From a virus, in IMG/VR virus record IMGVR_UViG_3300027909_000363, positions 1-30,555 of that record: a stretch of DNA of 30,555 nucleotides, one strand, 5' to 3'. The notes beneath the pieces were generated by a model, which was not told where the DNA came from, did no database searches, and was given only the letters and a program-made list of their open reading frames with translations. Of the stretch, positions 1-7,433 are shown piece after piece. The first letter of the stretch is position 1. Each line of letters opens with the position of its first letter. The translations under genes and the position numbers were made by a program.

Positions 1-1
1 T

Positions 2-127
2 CCCCCGGCAGTAGCGCATTTCGCCGGCCGTGCCGGCGAGCTGGCCGCGCTTAGCGGTCTGCTGCGCGCCGAGAGCAGCGCCACGGTGGTGATCTCCGCG
101 ATCGGTGGTACCGCCGGCGTGGGCAAG
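2..127 (+). pseudogene. NB-ARC/AfsR-like ATPase fragment, interrupted by element A
   Basis: Reading frame 2 from the window edge translates to a peptide with AHFAGRAGELAALSGLL and then VVISAIGGTAGVGK. This is the region just before, and including, the Walker A P-loop (GxxGxGK[T/S]) of NB-ARC/STAND ATPases of actinobacterial AfsR/SARP-type regulators. The family pattern is then lost: the expected Thr after GVGK is replaced by Pro, and the frame runs to a stop at 248-250 inside the recombinase gene. The break coincides with the predicted crossover of the adjacent serine recombinase. I infer that element A integrated here and split the host gene. The 5' part lies outside the window and the 3' part should lie to the right of element B. 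Confidence 0.75.
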
Positions 128-150
128 CCGGACCCTGGCTTTGTGCGGAC
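105..150. other. attL: predicted attL of element A
   Basis: The sequence GGCAAG, coding the Gly-Lys of the interrupted P-loop, is followed after 5 nt by ACCCT, one base, and GCTT (132-141). The same arrangement, GGCAAG then TCCCT, one base, GCTT at identical distances, occurs at 16006-16025 upstream of the second recombinase. Left of the core the sequence is host NB-ARC code. Right of it the sequence leads directly to the recombinase start. By symmetry of the internal site at 15994-16025, the crossover dinucleotide would be the AA at 125-126. This is inference from alignment of the two sites. No empty target is visible. Confidence 0.6.
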
Positions 151-170
151 TTCCGTGCAACGATGTGGTC

Positions 171-1652
171 GTGACCAGACCACGCACCGGCAAGACCCGC
201 CCGACGCCCACCAGCGACGTCGCCGGCACCTACGTCCGGATCAGCGATGACCGGGAGTCCGAGGAGGCCGGCGTCACCCGCCAGACCGAGGACACCGTCG
301 CCCTGTGCGCCACGCAGAACCTGCGGATCCACCGGGTGTACTCCGACAACGACACGGGCGCCTCGACGCGCTCACGCAAGCCACGCCCGGGGTACGACGC
401 ACTCCTGGCCGATGCCCGCGCCGGGACGATCGGCGTGATCGTCGCCTACTCCTCGTCGCGACTGACCCGCCGGCCGATGGAGCTGGAGGCCCAGATCAAG
501 CTCGCCGAGGAGTGCGGTACCCGGTTCGTGTACGTGCGCTCCCCGTCCTTCGACCTGAACTCCGCGGACGGCCGGCAGGTTGCCCGGATGCTCGCCGCAT
601 CCGACGCGGCCGAGGCGGAGAGAACCGGTGAACGGGTGTCCCGCGCGGCCCGGCAGCGGGCAGAGGAGGGCGGCCACAACGGCGGGAGGCGGCGGTACGG
701 GTTCCTCGCCGACGGCGTGAGCGTGGATCCGGACGAGCGGGACGTCCTGCGCGCGGTCGCCGAGCAGCTGCTGGCCGGGGTGCCGTTGCGCGCGGTCTGC
801 GCGGACCTGAACCGCCGCGGCGTGCCCACCACCACCGGCGCGGGCCGCTGGTCCGGGCAGACCCTGCGGGACGCGCTGACCAAACCGTCGTGCGCGGGGA
901 TCACCGTGCACGACGGCGAGCCGGTCGGCCGGCTGCCCGGGGATCCGATCCTGCCCCAGGACGTCTGGGCCGCGGTGCGGGACAAGCTGTCCGAGCCGTC
1001 GGTGTCGTGGGTCGACCGGAACGGCACGCCGCGCACCGCCCCCCGCTACACGAGCACCGGGCGCGAGCCGACGTGGCTGCTCTCCGGGATCGCCAAGTGC
1101 GTGTGCGGGGCGCCGTTGGACGCCGGACCCCGGCAGGCGTACCGCTGCCGCTCGTTGCGGGCCGGTCCGGGTGGTGGTGGGCACGTGCGACGCGACGCCG
1201 TTGCGTTGGATGCCTACATAACCGCGGTGGTGGTCGAGCGGCTGTCCCGCAGCGACGCGGTCGACCTGTTCACCCGCCCGGTGACGGACATCGACGTGCC
1301 GGCACTGCGCCGGAAGGCGACCGCGCTGCGCGAGATCCGGGACCGGTACGCGGCCCACCTCGGCCGGGGCGAGGTGCCCGACGACATGGACGCGGTTGAG
1401 TTCGCGGTCGCCCGTCGCGCCAACCGCGACGCGCTCGCCGAGGTCGAGGCCCGGCTGTCCACGGCGAGCGTCACGTCCCCGGCCGCCCCGCTGCTCGGTG
1501 CCGCCGATGTCCGCGAGGTGTGGGAGCGCCTACCGCTCGGGCAGCGCCGCGCCGTCGTCGCCGAACTGCTGGACATCACCGTGTTGCCGGCCCGGCGCGG
1601 GCGTGGGTTCGACGCTGACGCGGTACGCATCGAGCGTGCCAAGCACGCGTAG
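171..1652 (+). CDS. large serine recombinase (integrase) of element A
   Basis: The 493-residue product has the layout of large serine recombinases. An N-terminal resolvase/invertase catalytic domain carries the Y-x-R-x-S motif (Tyr21, Arg23, Ser25 as likely nucleophile) and the SSRLTRRPMELE region. A Recombinase domain follows, with a zinc-ribbon region around CVCGAPLDAG and YRC, and a C-terminal coiled-coil/helical part. The GTG at 171 is preferred over the in-frame ATG at 105 because it matches the start of the second recombinase (T-R-P-R-T after the initiator) and because 105 would lie across the att site. It lies beside the predicted attL, as integrases of this family usually do, and should catalyse integration and, with a directionality factor, excision. 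It is a close paralogue of the protein at 16055-17482, with long identical stretches in the catalytic domain. Confidence 0.95.
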   Translation: MTRPRTGKTRPTPTSDVAGTYVRISDDRESEEAGVTRQTEDTVALCATQNLRIHRVYSDNDTGASTRSRKPRPGYDALLADARAGTIGVIVAYSSSRLTRRPMELEAQIKLAEECGTRFVYVRSPSFDLNSADGRQVARMLAASDAAEAERTGERVSRAARQRAEEGGHNGGRRRYGFLADGVSVDPDERDVLRAVAEQLLAGVPLRAVCADLNRRGVPTTTGAGRWSGQTLRDALTKPSCAGITVHDGEPVGRLPGDPILPQDVWAAVRDKLSEPSVSWVDRNGTPRTAPRYTSTGREPTWLLSGIAKCVCGAPLDAGPRQAYRCRSLRAGPGGGGHVRRDAVALDAYITAVVVERLSRSDAVDLFTRPVTDIDVPALRRKATALREIRDRYAAHLGRGEVPDDMDAVEFAVARRANRDALAEVEARLSTASVTSPAAPLLGAADVREVWERLPLGQRRAVVAELLDITVLPARRGRGFDADAVRIERAKHA

Positions 1653-1681
1653 GACCGGCGTCAGACTCCGGTCGGGCCGCT
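1653..1681. terminator. shortened hairpin between convergent recombinase and tape-measure genes
   Basis: Arms GACCGG (1653-1658) and CCGGTC (1668-1673) surround a 9-nt loop, immediately after the recombinase stop codon. Read on the minus strand it follows the tape-measure gene. The left arm and loop match the strong 14-bp-arm hairpin at 29863-29899 in element B. Here the distal arm keeps only 6 of the 14 bases, because the homology stops at the recombinase stop codon. It is probably still a terminator for the minus-strand operon, but a weaker one. The truncation marks a rearrangement breakpoint. Confidence 0.6.
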
Positions 1682-1703
1682 TCGCTGTCCTGGCGGGGAA
1701 GTA

Positions 1704-1730
1704 GTCCGCCCCGCGCGCGCGGGGAGCGGC
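1704..1730 (-). repeat. solitary GC-rich hairpin repeat (single-copy version of the element B array)
   Basis: Read on the minus strand this 27-mer begins GCCGCTCC, has an alternating CG core, and ends GGGGCGGAC. It is identical, base for base, to the fifth repeat (29668-29694) of the array after the element B tape-measure gene. Its flanks also match element B: the GCTGACCGGTTCT stretch from the tape-measure stop codon on one side, and CTTCCCC, CCAGGACAGC and the terminator arm on the other. The ends can pair as CCGCTCC with GGGGCGG, including one G-T(U) wobble, so the transcript would form a hairpin. No variable unit is present here. Confidence 0.85.
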
Positions 1731-1745
1731 AGAACCGGTCAGCTA

Positions 1746-3761
1746 CTACTGCCCCAGGGCGAGCTGCACGTTGCCGCCGCCGTCGTTGATGATCTCGATT
1801 CGCAGCATCTTGACGATCTCCCGGGCGAGCCCGCTGGTCATCCCCGGGTCGACCGTCAGCGTGCCGGACAGACGTCCGCCGCCGCTCATCCGCGGCGGCG
1901 GCATCGCGTTGTACCCGCCGCTGGCCGGGGTCACGTTCGCGTACCGCGGGACCACGTCCATGCCGTGCCAGCCGGCCATCTCCGAGAGCAGACCCGCGGC
2001 GCGGCGCTGGGAGATACCGCGCTGGGGGACGGCGCCTTCCTTGCCGGTGCCCGGCTCGCCGATCAGCATCGCCGGCTTGCTGGTGATCAGACCTCGCTGG
2101 GCTTTGGCGATGCCGCCCTTGGCGTAGAACTGAATGTTGGTTCCCACGACCCGGGTGGTGACCGTGCCCGGGATGCCGCCGATGACCTGCCGGTAGCGGC
2201 TCATCTTCGTGATCGCCGTATCGAGGCCGGGGGTCTTCACCTCGGTCTGCACGGCCGGCGGGAACCCGCCGAGACCGGCGAGCAGCTCGTCGACCTTCGT
2301 CTTGCTCAGCCCCAGCTCCCGGCCCAACGCGTACACCTTCTGGATGTTCTTGGCGTACGCCGCGTCCGCGGCCTCCAGGGTGACCTTCTGGTCGAGCTGG
2401 GCGTCGCGCATGCTCAGGGCCGCCGACGCGGCGGCGAGGACCGCGCGGGCGTTCTCGCGGCCCTTCTCGCCGGTGATGTCCAGGCCCTTGCCGTTCTCCC
2501 GGACCGACTCGGTCATGGCGTCGAGCGCCTCTTCGAAGTCGATCCGGGAGCCGGTGATGCCGAGCATCCCCCGGTACAGCTTGCCGGTCGCGTCGGCCAT
2601 CATCTCCAGGCCCACGGCGGACGCGCGGGCCTGCTGGGCGATCTTGCGGAGCGGGTCGGCCTGCTGAATGTCCTTGAGCAGCTTGACCTGACCGCCGTCG
2701 ATCAGCGCCAGCGGGCCGCCGGTGAAGCCGGCGATCTTACGGGTGAAGGCGTACGACTCGCTCAGGTAGCTGACCAGGAACCCGGCCGCCGCAACCGTTC
2801 CCTCGATGGCGATGAACGCATCGTGCAGACCGACGCTGATCGCCTCGGAATGCTCGCCGACCTCCTCGAACGTGAGCCCCAGCGACCGGCCCAGCGCGGG
2901 CAGGTCCCGCGACAGCACGGCGAAGACCGGGCCGGCGTCCTCCACCATGGAACGGATCCCGGGCAGCAGGCCCTTCGTGAAGCCGATGCCGGCGTCCACC
3001 AGCGGGTCGACCAGTTTCGCCGACGCCCTCAGGGTTGCCTCGACCTCGGGCCTGATCTCCGCGCGCCACGCCTTGCCGGCCTTGCCGATGCCCGCGAGGG
3101 TCGGCTGCACGAACGTCTCGGCGACGATGGCCTTGAAATCACCGGCGACCGTACCGCCGAACTCCTTCGCGGCCGCCTTCACCTTCGGGTCGGTGAACGC
3201 ACCGGCGACGCCCACCCCGACACCGCCGGCCCCGGCGCCGCCCACCAGCGCCGCGCCGACCACCGAGCCGATCAGGGGCGCCGCCGCGGACGCTCCGGCG
3301 ACCAGCGCCAGCGTCAGCGGAGAGCCGACTGCCCGGGAGAACAGGCCGGCGAAGGCCGCGCCGCTCTTGGCTCCCGCACCCGCGGCGGACGTTCCGGCGC
3401 CGACGGCCGCCACCTTGGCCATCTTGCGAGCGGCCTCATCGGCCTCGTCGCCGACGTCGTCAAGTTCCCGGCGCACCGCGCGGAGTTTGGCCAACGTACG
3501 CCGCTCATCGCCGAACGCCCGTTCAAGATCGGCCCGTTTGACCTCGTCGCTGGCCCGGGCGATCTCCCGGGCAAGCTCCTTGACCTTCCGGCCGGTAGCT
3601 TCCAGCTTCTTGTCGAGCAGCGCGGCGTCGGACGCGGTGTCCTTCAACTCGTCGCCGAGCTTGCCGACCTTGTCGTCGAGCTTGTCGAAGCCCTTCGCAG
3701 CGTCGAGCAGGCCCTGGCGGTCGCTGCGGGTCTCAACGTCGAGGCGTACCGGGCGGGGCAT
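1746..3761 (-). CDS. phage tail tape-measure-like protein, element A
   Basis: The 671-residue product has tape-measure architecture. Charged helical, coiled-coil-prone sequence covers about residues 15-120. A long Gly/Ala-rich hydrophobic stretch (about 120-195) could span membranes, a helical middle follows, and the C-terminal part has GGIAKAQRGLITSKP and GWHGMDVVPR. Start (MPRP.RLDVET) and end (DGGGNVQ.ALGQ) match the protein at 27486-29408. In phages such proteins set tail length and enter the host envelope with the DNA. It starts 3 nt after the protease gene, and no tail chaperone or tail-tube gene precedes it, which is unusual. It is the last gene of the minus-strand series and is followed by the solitary repeat and hairpin. 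The family call is by architecture and paralogy, not by a search. Confidence 0.8.
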   Translation of the reverse strand: MPRPVRLDVETRSDRQGLLDAAKGFDKLDDKVGKLGDELKDTASDAALLDKKLEATGRKVKELAREIARASDEVKRADLERAFGDERRTLAKLRAVRRELDDVGDEADEAARKMAKVAAVGAGTSAAGAGAKSGAAFAGLFSRAVGSPLTLALVAGASAAAPLIGSVVGAALVGGAGAGGVGVGVAGAFTDPKVKAAAKEFGGTVAGDFKAIVAETFVQPTLAGIGKAGKAWRAEIRPEVEATLRASAKLVDPLVDAGIGFTKGLLPGIRSMVEDAGPVFAVLSRDLPALGRSLGLTFEEVGEHSEAISVGLHDAFIAIEGTVAAAGFLVSYLSESYAFTRKIAGFTGGPLALIDGGQVKLLKDIQQADPLRKIAQQARASAVGLEMMADATGKLYRGMLGITGSRIDFEEALDAMTESVRENGKGLDITGEKGRENARAVLAAASAALSMRDAQLDQKVTLEAADAAYAKNIQKVYALGRELGLSKTKVDELLAGLGGFPPAVQTEVKTPGLDTAITKMSRYRQVIGGIPGTVTTRVVGTNIQFYAKGGIAKAQRGLITSKPAMLIGEPGTGKEGAVPQRGISQRRAAGLLSEMAGWHGMDVVPRYANVTPASGGYNAMPPPRMSGGGRLSGTLTVDPGMTSGLAREIVKMLRIEIINDGGGNVQLALGQ

Positions 3762-3764
3762 CGG

Positions 3765-5306
3765 CTACCCGGCCAACAGCTGGTAGACGTCGAGGTCGCG
3801 GCGAATCTCGACGAGCCTTGCGTGGGCCTGCGAGTCGGTCATCCCGCGGGCGTACCGCTCCGCCGCCGCCGGCTTGCCGCGGTGCCGGAAGGCCCGGGCG
3901 CGGGACACCCGGACCCGGGCGTCCAGCTCACGCTCGATGCCGCGCAACTCGGTCCGAAGCTGGCCCTCACCAGGCCGACCGGAGGCTGCCGCGGCGATCT
4001 CCATCGCCTGCCGGACCGACATGGCCGGGCCCTCGTCCTGGCGGGCGATCGGCTCGCCGTCGATGCTCAGGACTCGCGCCTCCGGATCCGCCGGCTCCGC
4101 CGCCGGGCCGGTCTCCACCAAGTGTGCACGGGTGATCTCGAAGACTGGCCAGACGTCCCGGCCGTTCGGCGCCAGCTTGCGGTCGGGCAACGGCCGCAAG
4201 CCCTCGACCAGCGCGCGGACCGACATGCCCGGCAACACGCCGGTGCGGATCGCCTCCACCACCTGGTCCACCAGCGCGGTGTCGAGCAGAGCGCAGTGCA
4301 CCTTCACCAGCCCGGACCGCGTCTCGACGATGCGGCGCACCTCGCCCAGCGCGGTGCGCAGGACTTCGCTGCGGCTGCCGTCGGCGGCCAGCGCGTGTCC
4401 GAGGACGACCGGCAGGGCGTGGTTCTCCTCGTCGAAGACGGGATTAAGCGCCGCCCTCGTGAAGACCTGCCAGCACGGCTCGCCGTGGTCGTCGACGGCG
4501 ACCACCGGGACGTCGAGGCGCAGCGCGACGGCGACCATCTCGCGCGGCGGATCTCCGTAGCTGGCCCAGCTCGGCAGCCGGTACGCGCTGCGCTCCTCGG
4601 CCGCCCGCACGGCCACGCGGCTCGGTGCTGGCTGGACCCTGGTCGTCGTGGGCGTCCACGGGTCTTCCTCGTCGGGTTCGTCGAGGGTGGTCAGGTCCGC
4701 GGCGAGCCGGACCTCGGCTGCCAGCTCGCGGACCAGCGCGCGGCGCTCGTCAGGGCCGAAGGACGCCAGGATAGAGCGCACCGACACGGAGGTGGAGTCG
4801 TAGGCGGGGAACACGACGGGGCCGATCTCATGGGTGTCGGCGTCGCGGATCTCCCGCAGGTCCACGTCGTCGGAGCGGCGGGTCCACCGATCTCCCTGCG
4901 GATTGGTGGGCACCTCGAAGCGGAACGACATCCCCTTGACCGTCTTGGCGGCGATCGCCTTGCGGATCGGCTCGACCAGCGGGTCGTCCATCAGCCGGGC
5001 CCGCACATACAGGCCCTTGCGGTCCTCCGGGTTGATCTCCTCGATGGAGGCGATGGGTACGGCGCCGACCCGGGGGTCGCGGCCGTGTTCCCACTGCATC
5101 ACCGGCATCCGCCGGGACAGGGAGCGGGTGAACGCGCCGGGGAGGATGACCTCGTCGAAGTCGCCCTGCAGGTCCCGGATGCGGGCCGGGGAGTTGTAGA
5201 CGGCGGCGTAGCCCTCAAGGGTCCGCCCGTCGTCACCGCCGCGGGTTTCGAAGTCGAAGCTGCGCAGGCACAGGCCGAGGTCACGGGCGCGGCCGTACCT
5301 GGTCAT
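3765..5306 (-). CDS. prohead (HK97 family) serine protease with two protease-like domains
   Basis: The 513-residue product begins like an HK97-type capsid maturation protease: LEGYAAVYNSP, then a catalytic-type His74 in QWEHGRDPRVG and Ser127 in VKGMSFRF, with VFPAYDSTSVSVRS closing the domain near residue 178. After an acidic linker a second region (about 243-395) repeats the pattern, with His304 in VLGHALAADG and Ser362 in LPGMSVRAL, so it reads as a diverged tandem copy. The last 100 residues are charged and helical. Family members are usually about 200-250 residues long. These enzymes process scaffold and capsid protein, yet no capsid gene is seen in the window. Its start overlaps the preceding 76-aa gene by 4 nt, and the tape-measure gene follows 3 nt after its stop. 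The second domain could be non-catalytic. The first assignment is firm and the duplication is inferred from motif spacing. Confidence 0.85.
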   Translation of the reverse strand: MTRYGRARDLGLCLRSFDFETRGGDDGRTLEGYAAVYNSPARIRDLQGDFDEVILPGAFTRSLSRRMPVMQWEHGRDPRVGAVPIASIEEINPEDRKGLYVRARLMDDPLVEPIRKAIAAKTVKGMSFRFEVPTNPQGDRWTRRSDDVDLREIRDADTHEIGPVVFPAYDSTSVSVRSILASFGPDERRALVRELAAEVRLAADLTTLDEPDEEDPWTPTTTRVQPAPSRVAVRAAEERSAYRLPSWASYGDPPREMVAVALRLDVPVVAVDDHGEPCWQVFTRAALNPVFDEENHALPVVLGHALAADGSRSEVLRTALGEVRRIVETRSGLVKVHCALLDTALVDQVVEAIRTGVLPGMSVRALVEGLRPLPDRKLAPNGRDVWPVFEITRAHLVETGPAAEPADPEARVLSIDGEPIARQDEGPAMSVRQAMEIAAAASGRPGEGQLRTELRGIERELDARVRVSRARAFRHRGKPAAAERYARGMTDSQAHARLVEIRRDLDVYQLLAG

Positions 5307-5533
5307 CTCGTCGCCGCCCTGCGCTTCGCCCTAGCCGCCCATTGCTCGCGGCCGTCGGACCAGCCCAGCCGGACCGCCGCAACCGACCAGCGCACGGCGT
5401 TCACGGCGGCGAGGACGATGCCCGCGGCCAGCCAGCCGATCGCGTACAACACTGCGGCGACGACGGTCAGGAGCGCCTTGCGGATCTCGACCGGCCTCGC
5501 CTCGACCGTCACCCGCTCGGCCAGTGTCGTCAT
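5303..5533 (-). CDS. small single-pass membrane protein
   Basis: The 76-aa product has one hydrophobic segment of about 20-25 residues (LLTVVAAVLYAIGWLAAGIV and onward, residues about 21-46), then a basic tail ending AKRRAATR, which suggests a cytoplasmic C-terminus. It overlaps its neighbours by 4 nt on both sides (ATGA), so it is translationally coupled to the 66-aa gene and the protease. I recognise no family. Small membrane proteins of this kind are common in actinophage and plasmid operons. A holin role cannot be excluded or supported. Confidence 0.7.
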   Translation of the reverse strand: MTTLAERVTVEARPVEIRKALLTVVAAVLYAIGWLAAGIVLAAVNAVRWSVAAVRLGWSDGREQWAARAKRRAATR

Positions 5534-5730
5534 GCCGCCGCCTCACGCTCGTCGTCAGCGCGGCCGGCGGACGGCACGCCGCGGCCCGGCAAATGCACGG
5601 CGCGCCCATCGTCGACGTAGGACGGCTCTCCGCCGGCCGCACGCTCGTCCAGGCCCTCGAACCGGAAGCCCAGTCGCCGCAGCGCAGCGACCGCGTCACG
5701 TTCCTTCTGCCGCGTGTTGCGCACCACCAT
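5530..5730 (-). CDS. hypothetical protein, 66 aa
   Basis: The ATG at 5730 opens a short product beginning MVVRNTRQKERDAVAALRRL. It is basic at the N-terminus, contains GFRFEGLDERAAGGEPSYV in the middle and has an acidic end. It overlaps the preceding excisionase-like gene by about 35 nt and the next gene by 4 nt. No family is recognised. The coupled layout and coding-like composition support it being real. Confidence 0.55.
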   Translation of the reverse strand: MVVRNTRQKERDAVAALRRLGFRFEGLDERAAGGEPSYVDDGRAVHLPGRGVPSAGRADDEREAAA

Positions 5731-6088
5731 CGACTCCTCTCCGGCGCTCCAGTCCTGCCACGTACGCCCGTAGGTCGTCGACCGCGATCTTCTGCGTGCC
5801 CCCGACCCGCACCCGGGGGATCGCGCCGGCCGCAACCAACCGGGACAGCGACCGAGGGGACACGTTGAGGACCCGTGCGGCCTGCTCGTAGCTGACAAGG
5901 AGACGGTCCATCCCACCGTCCTCTGTGTCCAGTTGTGGCGCTGATTGGCGCCCGTTGGCGAGCAGAGCAGCGAGAGCGGCCACGTCGAGCGGGACGTAGA
6001 CCCCGGCCTCCCGGCACCGGCGGGTGAAGTCCCCCAGCACGCGCGCCGCATAGCGCAGCGTCGCCCGCTCGGCGTCATCGATCGTCAT
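5696..6088 (-). CDS. excisionase-like HTH DNA-binding protein
   Basis: The C-terminal half reads LLVSYEQAARVLNVSPRSLS, then a short turn and GAIPRVRVGGTQKIAVDDL. This is the winged-helix/HTH_17 pattern of Xis and MerR-type excisionases: a helix, a turn around the VSPRS segment, and a wing before IAVDDL. The N-terminal 70 residues are helical and unrecognised. I chose the ATG at 6088, nine bases after GGAAGG; the ATG at 6094 is closer to it and also possible. It is a plausible recombination directionality factor for the serine recombinase, or a local repressor. It follows the 345-bp non-coding stretch at 6095-6439 and heads the series into the protease and tape-measure genes. Confidence 0.75.
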   Translation of the reverse strand: MTIDDAERATLRYAARVLGDFTRRCREAGVYVPLDVAALAALLANGRQSAPQLDTEDGGMDRLLVSYEQAARVLNVSPRSLSRLVAAGAIPRVRVGGTQKIAVDDLRAYVAGLERRRGVDGGAQHAAEGT

Positions 6089-6094
6089 CGTCAT

Positions 6095-6439
6095 CCACCT
6101 TCCGCATGCGTGGCGCGCAAGGGATCGAGAGGGACGGGAGGGGGCTGGGGGCAACACGGCCGAGGCCAAGATCGCCGACCCAACTGCAAAGGTCGCTGCC
6201 CCCGTCTACGGGTTCCAGGGATCGCGATCTTGTGGAACTCGGCCCGTTGCCATCGACGGAGAGTGATGTCCGTTTTGCTCCCGCGAGGCTTCTCGGACCC
6301 TTCTGATTCAGTTCGGAGTCCACTGTGGACGATCGCAAGATCGCGCGAAGAGAGAAACGGGCGTGGCGACTCGGGTCGCTCGGCGCGGGCCATGATCCAT
6401 GTCGCCGGTACCCCCCGGGGGTACCCCTGCGCGCCGTAG
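6095..6439. promoter_or_regulatory. non-coding stretch with palindromes upstream of the excisionase-like gene
   Basis: No reading frame here looks coding: long frames are rich in Arg and Pro and lack recognisable features. Two perfect palindromes stand out. One is GTCCAC-T-GTGGAC (6318-6330). The other has arms GGTACCCCC and GGGGGTACC around one base (6407-6425), close to the end of the TerS-like gene, where it could act as a terminator. The first half-site, GTCCAC, recurs in the long inverted repeat at 23600-23631 in element B. The stretch probably holds the promoter and control site for the late minus-strand genes. No clear -10/-35 pair was identified. Confidence 0.45.
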
Positions 6440-6691
6440 TCACGCGCACGACGGCTGACCGTCGGCGTGCGGGCGTCGCCATCGGCCATCGGCGTACAGC
6501 TCGATCGCCAGCGGCTCGCCGCAGTCCGCGCAAACGAAGTCCTGCACCTCGCCCGGCGCGATCACGGCCAGCAGCGGCGCGGTCCGGCCGGGCGCGACGG
6601 TCGCGAGCTTGGGGCCGTGCCGGTCGGCCCGGTACGTTCCGTGACGTCGATGCAGTTCGATGGGTTTGGGCGGACGGCCGGTCCGTGCCAT
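6440..6691 (-). CDS. terminase small subunit-like N-terminus with Zn-ribbon tail, 83 aa
   Basis: The product starts MARTGRPPKPIELHRRHGTY, closely resembling the conserved N-terminus of P27-family phage small terminases (GRPPKPxxLKxLxG). It follows an HNH gene, which is the usual position of small terminases in cos phages. It is much shorter than the 110-150 residues usual for that family, and its C-terminal half instead carries a Cys pair (FVCADCGEPLAIEL). GGGAG lies 5 nt upstream of the ATG at 6691. It could be a truncated or repurposed DNA-recognition subunit. No large terminase follows in element A. Confidence 0.5.
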   Translation of the reverse strand: MARTGRPPKPIELHRRHGTYRADRHGPKLATVAPGRTAPLLAVIAPGEVQDFVCADCGEPLAIELYADGRWRRPHADGQPSCA

Positions 6692-6889
6692 AACGGCTCC
6701 CATTCCTGGAGATCTTGAGTTTCGCCAACGCGTATGCGAAGCAGATCTGTTGGGTCGGCGATCCGGCACCCGGCCGCCGGTACCCCGCCCGCCCGGGGGT
6801 GCCCTGCCTGACGTGGTGGTCGCGGGAAAATCCGCGGGCCGAGGTACCACGGACCGAGGCGAGATGGGTGAAGGGTCGGGCGATCCGCG
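6692..6889. other. 198-bp gap with inverted repeat between HNH and TerS-like genes
   Basis: I found no convincing gene on either strand. On the minus strand just upstream of the TerS-like start there is an imperfect hairpin: AGATCT and TTCGC face GCGAA and AGATCT across an ACGCGT-containing loop (about 6710-6759). It may regulate or attenuate expression of the TerS-like gene. Confidence 0.3.
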
Positions 6890-7261
6890 TCACGAATGCC
6901 CGCACCTCCGCCCCCGGGTACGCCCACCACGAGCGCTGTTGTGCTTGCGGCAGCGACACACGAGGTTGGCTCTGTCGTTCGTGCCACCATGCACGCGTGC
7001 GATCACGTGATCGCACGTCAGCGGGTTGTCCGGCGTGCCGGTGGTGCCGCAGTCGCGGCAGCAACCCTCCTCGGCGATGACCTGGGCGCTGATGCGACGC
7101 CAGTCTGCGCCGTACCCGCGCTCCGTGCTCGAACCGCGGGCCGCGTCGCGGCGCCGGTTGCGTTCCCGCTCGTACGCCGCCGCGTGCTCCGGGCACCTGG
7201 TGCCCTCGGCCAGGCGGCGACACTCGACTCCGGGTAGGCCGAGGCAGGGCCGTAGCGGCAT
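6890..7261 (-). CDS. HNH endonuclease, element A
   Basis: The 123-aa product from the ATG at 7261 (MPLRPCLG) has an N-terminal Cys cluster (CLGLPGVEC, then CPEH), a basic linker, and an HNH core: CCRDCGTTGTPDNPLTCDHV followed by HGGTNDRANLVCRCRKHNSA. The DHV His and the terminal H-N pair are the expected metal-binding and catalytic residues. Phage HNH proteins of this size next to terminase genes help in cos cleavage and packaging, and the TerS-like gene lies downstream. A diverged relative is at 22891-23229. The GTG-initiated frame overlapping its stop looks like a shadow, not a gene. Confidence 0.9.
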   Translation of the reverse strand: MPLRPCLGLPGVECRRLAEGTRCPEHAAAYERERNRRRDAARGSSTERGYGADWRRISAQVIAEEGCCRDCGTTGTPDNPLTCDHVIARVHGGTNDRANLVCRCRKHNSARGGRTRGRRCGHS

Positions 7262-7262
7262 G

Positions 7263-7433
7263 TCAGGCCTCCTCGCCGAGGATCCGCGCAACCCGTTCCC
7301 AGGTCCGCCCGACCTCGACCAGCTCCAAGTACTCGCCGAGGACCGCGAGCAGCTCCTCCGGCGTCATGTCCATCACGCTGCCCTCGGTGTAGCCGAGGTC
7401 AGCCGCGGCCCGCAGTATCGGCTCGATGTTCAC
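7263..7433 (-). CDS. hypothetical protein, 56 aa
   Basis: A GTG at 7433, in a 4-nt overlap with the previous stop, opens an acidic helical product with DMTPEELLAVLGEYLELVEV and GRTWERVARILGEEA. The stop codon lies 1 nt before the HNH start, so the two are translationally coupled. No family is recognised. The acidic two-helix form could be a protein-binding adaptor. Confidence 0.6.
   Translation of the reverse strand: MNIEPILRAAADLGYTEGSVMDMTPEELLAVLGEYLELVEVGRTWERVARILGEEA

Noticed and set aside
5303-5533. Holin call for the 76-aa membrane protein
   Set aside because: There is only one membrane segment, and no endolysin gene is nearby. The size alone does not support the call.
1965-5891. 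A very long plus-strand open frame of about 1,300 codons
   Set aside because: It is antisense to the tape-measure and protease genes. Its composition is that of a high-GC shadow frame, with no recognisable domains, while the minus-strand products have clear families.
6107-6439. Minus-strand frame of 132 codons over the intergenic region
   Set aside because: The translation is rich in Arg and Pro with no motif, it overlaps the TerS-like gene in another frame, and the DNA carries palindromes typical of control regions.
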